Assembly: GCA_003476475.1 (NCBI GenBank)
Contig: DMUD01000025.1
Span: forward strand, 1 to 5,031
Source: Cytophagales bacterium
GTDB lineage: Bacteria > Bacteroidota > Bacteroidia > Cytophagales > UBA9547
Length of the DNA stretch: 5,031 nucleotides
Direction of reading: 5' to 3'
Shown: positions 1 to 5,031 of the stretch, piece by piece
How positions within the stretch are numbered: the stretch's first letter is position 1
Layout: each line of letters opens with the position of its first letter
Program-made: the position numbers and the translations under genes
Notes under the pieces: model-generated
Databases searched by the model: none
Seen by the model: only the letters and a program-made list of their open reading frames with translations
What the model was told of the DNA's origin: nothing

Positions 1-77
1 TTTTTTTCGCAATTTAATACTCGAGAAATACGAATACACAATGTTTTGCTCAAAAAGCGGAATATTGCACAAATACT

Positions 78-1787
78 ATGCATCACAAAAACCTACCACA
101 AAAGGTTTTCTTACTTTTGTTTATGGATTTTTTGAGTTTAAAGAAAAACCTTCGCAAAGACTATTCGGCATTCCAATCTTATCGATTGGCCATTTTGGCC
201 GATGCCGAAATGCAATTTTTGAAACAAGCCTTACGTGGGACAGCTTATGAGAATAAAATTGACTTGCAAATCTTTAAGGGAAACCTCGGAGAATTTTTCG
301 AAACAGCCCAATTAAAGAAGTTTGAACCAAATGGAGTTTTGCTGCATTATTCATTGCCTGAACTAAAAAGAAGTTTTTATCAAACCCCATTGCACGAGCG
401 TCAAAATTTTTACGCGCAACAATTGAATATTATCAAAAGAACCATTGAGTCATTCTCATTTTCGCCACAACATATATTCATTTCCATTCATGAAATAGCT
501 TCTGACGAGGTATATGGTCAACACGGTTTTCAAAATGAAAATGCATTTTTGTTTCAAATCCTGAAAATTAGGCAAGAACTTGGGCGCTTTAACCCAGATA
601 ATGCAGTAGTCGGATTGTTGAACATTGGAAATTCATGCTTCAATGCCCCTTTTTACTATGCCACCGAATGCGACATTTCGCTAGAGGCAATGCCTCTAGT
701 GGCTCACCAATTTTTGCAAATGCTGAATGCAAGGTTGGGAAAAATGATAAAATGCGTAATAGTTGATTTGGACAACACCCTGTGGGGGGGCATAGTAGGC
801 GACGACGGCTGGGAAAACCTAGAACTGGGGAGTTTGAAACGCGGAAAGGTGTTTGCAGACTTTCAATTATGGCTACGGGAATTGAAAAACAGAGGCATTG
901 TACTGGTGGTTTGCAGCAAAAACGAAGATTCGACTGCCAAAGAGGTTTTTGAAAAACATCCTGACATGGTGTTGGGCTTGGAAGATTTCGCCATGTTTGT
1001 CGCCAACTGGAAAACGAAATCTGAAAATGTGCACCACATTTTAGCCTCGCTCAATATTGCGGACGAACACGTTGTTTTCCTTGACGATAACATTGCAGAA
1101 CGTGAGCTCATTAAAAAGACGTTCCCAAAAATAACTGTCCCCAATTTACCCCAAGACCCTTCAGATTGGCTATTATTTTTGCAAAAACAAATCCTATTTG
1201 AGCCTAGTAAGAGCAGCGACGAAGACAAATTTCGTACTGAAAAATACCAACAAAATGCAATGCGAAAACTTTCGCAACAAGACACGGCCAATATTGAATC
1301 GTATCTTAAAAGCCTTGAAATGAAGGCAAAAATTTTACCCATTGATTCTTATTCTCTTCCCCGCGTAGCACAGTTGTTGCAACGTACCAATCAATTCAAT
1401 CTGCGCACTGTGCGCCATTCCGAGCATGAAATTGGAAAAATGATTGAAGGAAATTTTTTGGGTTTTGCCTTTAGTTTGCAAGATAAATTTGGGCAAGAAG
1501 GCATCGTAAGCGCACTACTTCTGGAAAATGAGGCCAATAATTTTATTATCGATACTTGGGTGATGAGCTGCAGGGTTTTTGGACGAGGACTTGAATTGCT
1601 GGTTTTCAATGAAATAGTACGGCTTGCCATTTTGCACAAAAAGAAAATAATAGCCAAATACATTCCAAGCAGCAAAAACCAGCTTGTTAAAGAAAAGTTG
1701 AAAGAAATGGGTATGACTGAAAAAAATGGTGTATTTGAACTATTGCCAAGCGAAATAAACTTACAAAAACACCATATCGAACTATGA
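78..1787 (+). CDS. FkbH-like HAD-IIIC family protein, probable glyceryl-ACP (C3 acyl-ACP) synthase
   Basis: FkbH-family proteins in polyketide pathways dephosphorylate 1,3-bisphosphoglycerate and load the glyceryl group onto an acyl carrier protein. Seen here, in order: an N-terminal FkbH-type domain (about residues 20-210); a HAD phosphatase-like domain with motif I DLDNTLWGG (D230, D232, T234), motif II VVCSKN (S280), a lysine-bearing NWKTK segment (about 310-314) and the acidic FLDDN motif (D336, D337); and a C-terminal GNAT-like domain (about 410-555) with TNQFNLRT (437-444) and the SCRVFGRGLE segment (497-506). All expected catalytic residues are present, so the gene looks intact. The frame has no start codon upstream of 78. 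However, family resemblance begins only near residue 16, where a second ATG at 123 opens MDFLSLKKNLRKD, so the true protein may be 554 aa. The stop overlaps the next start by 4 bases (ATGA). The substrate (glyceryl rather than lactyl or another C3 group) is inferred. Confidence 0.92.
   Translation: MHHKNLPQKVFLLLFMDFLSLKKNLRKDYSAFQSYRLAILADAEMQFLKQALRGTAYENKIDLQIFKGNLGEFFETAQLKKFEPNGVLLHYSLPELKRSFYQTPLHERQNFYAQQLNIIKRTIESFSFSPQHIFISIHEIASDEVYGQHGFQNENAFLFQILKIRQELGRFNPDNAVVGLLNIGNSCFNAPFYYATECDISLEAMPLVAHQFLQMLNARLGKMIKCVIVDLDNTLWGGIVGDDGWENLELGSLKRGKVFADFQLWLRELKNRGIVLVVCSKNEDSTAKEVFEKHPDMVLGLEDFAMFVANWKTKSENVHHILASLNIADEHVVFLDDNIAERELIKKTFPKITVPNLPQDPSDWLLFLQKQILFEPSKSSDEDKFRTEKYQQNAMRKLSQQDTANIESYLKSLEMKAKILPIDSYSLPRVAQLLQRTNQFNLRTVRHSEHEIGKMIEGNFLGFAFSLQDKFGQEGIVSALLLENEANNFIIDTWVMSCRVFGRGLELLVFNEIVRLAILHKKKIIAKYIPSSKNQLVKEKLKEMGMTEKNGVFELLPSEINLQKHHIEL
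88..109 (+). repeat. Inverted repeat between two candidate starts of the FkbH-like gene
   Basis: AAAACCT (88-94) is repeated inverted as AGGTTTT (103-109) around an 8-base loop, followed by a T-rich stretch (CTTACTTTTGTTT, 110-122). If translation starts at the ATG at 123, this hairpin is in the leader and looks like a small attenuator or stability element. If translation starts at 78 it is coding sequence and may be chance. Confidence 0.35.
678..702 (+). repeat. Strong intragenic hairpin in the FkbH-like gene
   Basis: CTAGAGGCA (681-689) and TGCCTCTAG (691-699) form a perfect 9-base inverted repeat around one A. In RNA the realistic form is a stem that extends outward to 678-702 through G-U and C-G pairs, with a loop of 3 to 5 bases at 688-692. 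It encodes SLEAMPL, just before the HAD domain. Five T follow at 711-715, eight bases beyond the stem, which is too far for a typical terminator. Confidence 0.6.
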
Positions 1788-2032
1788 CGAATGCACACAG
1801 TATATTGAAGGAAGTAGAAAGCATATTTCAGGAAGTATTTGAAGATTCTACCCTCAAATTGACAGAAAACACCACTGCTCACGACATCGCAGAATGGGAT
1901 TCGGTGCAGCACTTGTTGTTGCTACATGCGTTAGAACAACATTTCTTCATAAAATTTGCCTTGGAAGAAATGATTTCATTCCAAAACGTAAGGGATATTT
2001 GCGGTAGCATAAAGCAAAAGCTCGATAAGTGA
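1784..2032 (+). CDS. Acyl carrier protein
   Basis: This 82-aa protein has the length and predicted helical pattern of a free-standing acyl carrier protein. The phosphopantetheine attachment site is S40, in the motif EWDSVQHL at the start of helix II; most carrier proteins have DSL here. A second-half segment with EQHFFIKFALEEM resembles the conserved 'ExxFxIxF' stretch that follows helix II in this family. It would be converted to holo-ACP by a phosphopantetheinyl transferase encoded elsewhere and would carry the acyl group made by the FkbH-like protein. It overlaps the upstream stop by 4 bases (ATGA) and its own stop overlaps the next start (GTGA), so translation of the three genes is probably coupled. 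Its dedicated placement argues against it being the housekeeping fatty-acid ACP. Confidence in the family is high; the cargo is inferred. Confidence 0.93.
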   Translation: MTNAHSILKEVESIFQEVFEDSTLKLTENTTAHDIAEWDSVQHLLLLHALEQHFFIKFALEEMISFQNVRDICGSIKQKLDK

Positions 2033-3102
2033 AGCTTAGACACATTCAGAAAAAAGATTTAGCGCACTATTTGCATTCGGCAGAATACAAAAACACCCCT
2101 GTCGTTCCTATCACCGAACAAAGAGTAAGGTCGCAAAGCCAAAACCCCAGGGCTGACGATGATGATGTGGTTTTAATTGTAGCAGAAGAAGAAAATGGGC
2201 ATGTATTGGCTTTTATTGGCCTATTGCCCGATTACATTTTCTTTCCTGTTAAAAAGAAAATTTGGTGGATAAGCTGTTGGTGGTCAGATACTTCAAAAGG
2301 GAAAACATTGGGAGCGCCATTGCTGCTTGCAGCTTTTAAGGTAAGCCAGGGTTGTCTTTTGGCCGATGCCAGCCCCACCGTTTTGCCCTTTTATCTAAAA
2401 TCGAAACTTTTCCATGTGCCAAAGGCAAAGCTGGGAATAAAGCTGTTTTTTAAACCCTTGATTAAAAATATCTTGCTCAGAAAAAAGCCCTCTTTGAAAT
2501 TTACAAGCCCATTTTTGGCATTTTTAGACCAATTGATTTCGATTTTGTATTTCCCATTTTCGTTGACAAATAAGTTCTATTTTTCATTGCCCTCATCACT
2601 AAAAGTACAAGAAATAGACGTGACACAATGGCCTTTGCCTGAAAAACACAACCTTTTCCAAAGAGATAAAGATGTTATGACTTGGATTGTGGCATTTCCA
2701 TGGATTTTAGAACGCACAAAAAAACAAGGGAATAGACCATATCCCTTTAGTTCCTGCGCCAAACGATTTCGAAACCACTTTTACATAGTAAAAGAAAATG
2801 AAATTGAAATTGCTCATTTGTTTTTGACAGAACGAAATGGTGTTTTCAAATTGCCTTATTTGCAGATAGCGCAAGATAAGGAAATAGCAGTATGCAAGGT
2901 TTTAGTACACCTATTATACCAAAAAGGAGCATCAGAATTTACCACTTTCCACAATGGCCTATCTGAAGCATTCAAAAAAATGAAACTCCCTTTTGTGTAT
3001 CGGCATGCCACATCATATCAATATGTGTGGGGAAAAGAATTGGGTAAAAATCTGAATGTCAATCAATTTCAGGATGGAGACGGCGATGCCATTTTCACTT
3101 AA
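2029..3102 (+). CDS. GNAT-like acyltransferase candidate with two GNAT-like halves
   Basis: This 357-aa protein starts at GTG; no ATG occurs in frame until about residue 318, and the GTG overlaps the ACP stop (GTGA), which supports it. The N-terminal half (1-135) reads like a GNAT fold: an opening strand KLRHIQKKDL, a strand-hairpin VVLIVAEEENGHVLAFIGLL (48-66), then a stretch after WWSDTSKG with G91 and G95 followed by a helix, in the place of the acyl-CoA or acyl-pantetheine binding loop, and FYLKSKLF (121-128) in place of the usual 'YxKxGF'. A basic linker and a hydrophobic segment (about 159-178) follow; this may be amphipathic or membrane-associated. The second half (about 213-340) again has a GNAT-like order of strands and helices. 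The protein ends in an acidic FQDGDGDAIFT tail. Its position directly after the FkbH-like and ACP genes suggests it uses the acyl-ACP as donor. The acceptor is unknown, and the assignment is by pattern only. Confidence 0.7.
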   Translation: MKLRHIQKKDLAHYLHSAEYKNTPVVPITEQRVRSQSQNPRADDDDVVLIVAEEENGHVLAFIGLLPDYIFFPVKKKIWWISCWWSDTSKGKTLGAPLLLAAFKVSQGCLLADASPTVLPFYLKSKLFHVPKAKLGIKLFFKPLIKNILLRKKPSLKFTSPFLAFLDQLISILYFPFSLTNKFYFSLPSSLKVQEIDVTQWPLPEKHNLFQRDKDVMTWIVAFPWILERTKKQGNRPYPFSSCAKRFRNHFYIVKENEIEIAHLFLTERNGVFKLPYLQIAQDKEIAVCKVLVHLLYQKGASEFTTFHNGLSEAFKKMKLPFVYRHATSYQYVWGKELGKNLNVNQFQDGDGDAIFT

Positions 3103-3105
3103 TAT

Positions 3106-3858
3106 ATGAGGTATTTTTTAGACATATCGTACGTAGGCACTCGCTATGCAGGTTGGCAGGTGCAAAACAAAACCCCCCATGTAACTACTATTCAGCAGGT
3201 GCTAAGCAAGGCTTTGTCCACCATTTTGCGATGCGAAACCGAATGTTTTGCGAGTGGCCGAACAGACGCAGGCGTACATGCCACCCACCAAATAGTGCAG
3301 TTCGACACCACACACCCTATTCAATTGCACCGTTGGGTTATCAAGCTCAATTCTCTGTTGCCTCACGACATAGTAGCAAATACCATACAAGTCGTAAAAT
3401 CTGATGCAAGCGCCCGTTTCGATGCCGAATCAAGAACGTATTTGTATAAAATTTCTACCGAAAGAAATCCTTTCCTTGTAGAACGCGCCCTGTTTGTATA
3501 CAAATCAATCAACATTCATTTAATGAATGAGGCTACCAAAATATTATTCCAACACGAAGACTTCCAGGCATTTAGTAAAGTACACACCGATGTAAACCAC
3601 TTCATTTGCCACATAAAAAAAGCCGAATGGACACATGAGGATAATTTGCTGTATTTCACCATCCAAGCCAACCGTTTTTTAAGAGGTATGGTGCGTACCA
3701 TTGTAGGCACATTGTTGGATGTAGGCTCTGGCAAAACTTCCTTGACTGAATTTGAAAAAATCATTTTGCAGCGCGACCGCAAAAAAGCAGGACACGCCGT
3801 TTCGCCAAGTGGGTTATATTTAACAAATGTGGAATATCCGCCCAACATTTATTTGTAA
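3106..3858 (+). CDS. truA: tRNA pseudouridine synthase A (TruA)
   Basis: TruA converts uridines 38-40 in the anticodon stem-loop of many tRNAs to pseudouridine in the cytoplasm. At 250 aa it is full length for the family (the E. coli enzyme is somewhat longer). The catalytic aspartate is D54 in the hallmark segment ASGRTDAGVHA (49-59). The N-terminal strand YVGTRYAGWQ (9-18) is typical. R110 with Y112 and Y114 (SRTYLYKI) carries the conserved active-site tyrosine, and FLRGMVRTIVGTLLDVG (191-207) is the signature of the second half. The C-terminus has the usual AxxxGLYL pattern (231-239). ATG at 3106 lies 3 bases after the preceding stop, so the gene is probably on the same transcript as the FkbH-like/ACP/GNAT block. 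No Shine-Dalgarno sequence is visible. No key residue is missing. Confidence 0.97.
   Translation: MRYFLDISYVGTRYAGWQVQNKTPHVTTIQQVLSKALSTILRCETECFASGRTDAGVHATHQIVQFDTTHPIQLHRWVIKLNSLLPHDIVANTIQVVKSDASARFDAESRTYLYKISTERNPFLVERALFVYKSINIHLMNEATKILFQHEDFQAFSKVHTDVNHFICHIKKAEWTHEDNLLYFTIQANRFLRGMVRTIVGTLLDVGSGKTSLTEFEKIILQRDRKKAGHAVSPSGLYLTNVEYPPNIYL
3493..3529 (+). repeat. Two adjacent palindromes within truA
   Basis: TTTGTATACAAA (3493-3504) is a perfect 12-base palindrome. Eight bases later CATTCATT (3513-3520) and AATGAATG (3522-3529) form a perfect inverted repeat around a single T. Both are inside the truA coding sequence (about residues 130-141), a less conserved part of the protein. They could be protein-binding sites or simply AT-rich coincidence. 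Confidence 0.4.
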
Positions 3859-3879
3859 GCTTGCGTTGAACATAGTAAA

Positions 3880-4518
3880 ATGAAAAAACTCTTTCTGACC
3901 ACGTTTTATTCAATAGTCTCGTTTTGGGTAACTGCCCAAAACGACTCGAGCCTTTCATTACACATTTTAGACCAAAAAATTTGTGTAGAAAAATCGAAAC
4001 TGAATGTCAGCTTTTCTTACTACTACGAAAATCGAACGTCCAAAAATTTGGTCGTGATAGACTATTATGAACCATGCGTTTGGGAAAAACAACTTGCACA
4101 AAAAGATGATTCGCTGTATGTGGGACTTTATTTGGTTATAGAAGACGAAAATGGAAAGGTTTTAATTCCGCAGCCCTACCACGACACGCTACACACTGAA
4201 TCGAATAATTTAAGTGAGGATGGTTTGGCGTTTTACGACTCATACAACCGTGGTTTAACAAACGAATATCATTTCAATACTGCCATTTTACAACCTGGCG
4301 CAATGCTTACTGGCTTTTTTTCCATGCGATTGAACAAAAGAAAATGTTTTCAGGTAGGTAGCTTTGTTTTTGACAGTTCCAAAAAATACAACGTGCAACT
4401 TCAATATACTGCGCCACAGAATATTAGAGAATATGCAAACAAGACGATGACAAAGAAAAATGAAGAAATTTTTTCAGGTGTAATACTTTCCAACAAAGTG
4501 CCCTTGTGTTGGAAATAA
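3880..4518 (+). CDS. Secreted protein of unknown function
   Basis: I do not recognise this 212-aa protein. It begins with a clear Sec signal peptide: MKK, a hydrophobic core (about 4-17), and a likely signal peptidase I site after TAQ (residues 18-20), a cleavage context common in Bacteroidetes. No lipobox cysteine is present, so it is not an obvious lipoprotein. The mature part is rich in alternating hydrophobic and polar residues (for example 41-48, 80-88, 130-150 and 170-176), suggesting an all-beta, perhaps immunoglobulin-like domain; this is inference. Four cysteines (C35, C66, C156, C210) could form two disulfides after export. No C-terminal sorting domain is visible. It starts 21 bases after truA, so it may be read through from that operon; no separate promoter is evident. 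It ends 8 bases from the stop of the convergent dxs gene. Confidence 0.85.
   Translation: MKKLFLTTFYSIVSFWVTAQNDSSLSLHILDQKICVEKSKLNVSFSYYYENRTSKNLVVIDYYEPCVWEKQLAQKDDSLYVGLYLVIEDENGKVLIPQPYHDTLHTESNNLSEDGLAFYDSYNRGLTNEYHFNTAILQPGAMLTGFFSMRLNKRKCFQVGSFVFDSSKKYNVQLQYTAPQNIREYANKTMTKKNEEIFSGVILSNKVPLCWK
4487..4515. terminator. Hairpin at the convergent gene junction, probable bidirectional terminator
   Basis: A perfect 9-base inverted repeat (TTTCCAACA at 4487-4495 and TGTTGGAAA at 4507-4515) can be extended inward by AAG/CTT across a single bulged G, leaving a 4-base loop. It covers the last codons of the secreted-protein gene, ends immediately before its TAA, and lies 11 bases beyond the dxs stop on the other strand. 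Position suits termination in both directions. Neither side has a proper run of T, so classic intrinsic termination is uncertain. A smaller GGTTT/AAACC repeat (4524-4536) sits next to it. Confidence 0.5.
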
Positions 4519-4526
4519 TGATTGGT

Positions 4527-5031
4527 TTAAAAAACCGAAACAGACTCGCTTAGCAATTTTCGTGTTTCTTCCGCAATTGCTGCGGCATCGTAACCACATT
4601 CATTGTATAGTTCCCATTGTTCGCCGTGTTCAATAACCCTATCGGGAATTCCAAGGCGCATTACTCTAGCCGAATATCCATTGTCGGACATGAATTCGAG
4701 AATAGCCGAACCAAACCCTCCTTGCAAACAACCATCTTCCACTGTAATAACTTTACCAAACTGCTTGAAAACGCTATGAAGCAATGCTTCGTCCAATGGC
4801 TTGGCAAATCGCATATCGTAATGGGCTGCGGAAATCCCTTCCAATTCTAGCTCATCGCATGCTTGCACTACATGGTTGCCTACCGTTCCAAAACTAAGTA
4901 ATGCAATTTCCGAACCATTTTTCAGGATTCTACCCTTGCCTATGGGTAGTTTCTCGAAAGCCGTTTTCCACTCGGGCATTACACCATTCCCGCGCGGATA
5001 TCGGATTGTGAAAGGCCCCGTGTTTTCGCTC
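4527..5031 (-). CDS. dxs: 1-deoxy-D-xylulose-5-phosphate synthase, C-terminal part (runs off the window)
   Basis: DXS condenses pyruvate and glyceraldehyde 3-phosphate, using thiamine diphosphate, to start the MEP pathway of isoprenoid synthesis. Only the last 167 residues are here; the frame is open to the right edge, so the ATG at 4979 is an internal methionine (MPEWK) and not the start. The first visible residues include TGPFTIRYPRGNGV, the stretch that ends the pyrimidine-binding domain in DXS. The rest is the transketolase C-terminal domain: YDMRFAKPLDE, then ITVEDGCLQGGFGSAILEF and RLGIPDRVIEHG, all diagnostic of DXS as opposed to transketolase or pyruvate dehydrogenase E1. The gene runs opposite to the other five and meets the secreted-protein gene tail to tail with an 8-base gap. 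No frameshift or missing residue is visible in this part. Confidence 0.96.
   Translation of the reverse strand, partial: SENTGPFTIRYPRGNGVMPEWKTAFEKLPIGKGRILKNGSEIALLSFGTVGNHVVQACDELELEGISAAHYDMRFAKPLDEALLHSVFKQFGKVITVEDGCLQGGFGSAILEFMSDNGYSARVMRLGIPDRVIEHGEQWELYNECGYDAAAIAEETRKLLSESVSVF

Noticed and set aside
1..77. Search of the left edge for an RNA gene, terminator or end of another gene
   Set aside because: Seven T at 1-7 may be the tail of a terminator outside the window, but no stem is visible and no frame or RNA gene could be supported.
112..119. TACTTTTG, a match to the Bacteroidetes -7 promoter box TAnnTTTG
   Set aside because: There is no TTG-type -33 box at a suitable distance upstream, and a transcript from it would begin after the ATG at 123 and well inside the frame opened at 78.
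41..250. Short + strand open frame before and over the start of the FkbH-like gene
   Set aside because: It overlaps a strong gene in another frame, has no recognisable motif and reads like a frame shadow.
863..1912. Two long open frames on the - strand opposite the FkbH-like and ACP genes
   Set aside because: They are rich in Ser, Cys, Leu and Phe in the manner of antisense shadows, and the + strand frames have clear family motifs.
2018..2037. AAGCT/AGCTT inverted repeat with the GTG start of the third gene in its loop
   Set aside because: Only five pairs with a 10-base loop; too weak to claim as a regulatory element.
4977..4979. ATG on the - strand as the start of a 150-aa protein
   Set aside because: The frame continues upstream to the window edge with DXS sequence (IRYPRGNGV), so this is an internal methionine of a partial gene.
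1..5031. CRISPR arrays, insertion sequences, tRNA genes, attachment sites
   Set aside because: No spaced direct repeats, transposase frames, terminal inverted repeats or tRNA-like folds were seen.

Overview
The window looks like a stretch of chromosome from a member of the Bacteroidetes. Base composition is AT-rich, no convincing Shine-Dalgarno sequences precede the starts, and the DXS, TruA and FkbH-like proteins all have the flavour I associate with that phylum. This assignment rests on memory of family sequences, not on a search. The first 77 bases hold no gene I can support.

Layout: five complete genes run on the + strand and one partial gene runs on the - strand from the right edge. The + strand set is an FkbH-like HAD-family protein (78-1787), a small acyl carrier protein (1784-2032), a two-part GNAT-like acyltransferase candidate (2029-3102), the tRNA pseudouridine synthase TruA (3106-3858), and a small secreted protein of unknown function (3880-4518). 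The first three genes are joined by 4-base stop/start overlaps (ATGA, then GTGA). TruA starts 3 bases after the third gene and the secreted protein 21 bases after TruA, so all five may be one transcript. The partial - strand gene is the C-terminal part of dxs (1-deoxy-D-xylulose-5-phosphate synthase). It converges on the secreted-protein gene with only 8 bases between the stop codons, and a strong hairpin lies at that junction.

How the genes may work together: FkbH-family proteins are known in polyketide pathways to take a glyceryl group from 1,3-bisphosphoglycerate and load it as a thioester on an acyl carrier protein. Here an FkbH-like protein, its own carrier protein and a GNAT-like protein form one tightly coupled block with no polyketide synthase or other tetronate gene in view. 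The simplest inference is a compact route that makes a C3 acyl-ACP and passes the acyl group to an acceptor, perhaps an amino group on a cell-surface sugar. The acceptor cannot be seen from this sequence. TruA (tRNA modification) and DXS (isoprenoid precursor synthesis) are housekeeping neighbours with no obvious functional link.

Other points of note are several perfect inverted repeats inside coding sequence, a run of seven G at the catalytic motif of the FkbH-like gene, and a start-site choice for that gene.
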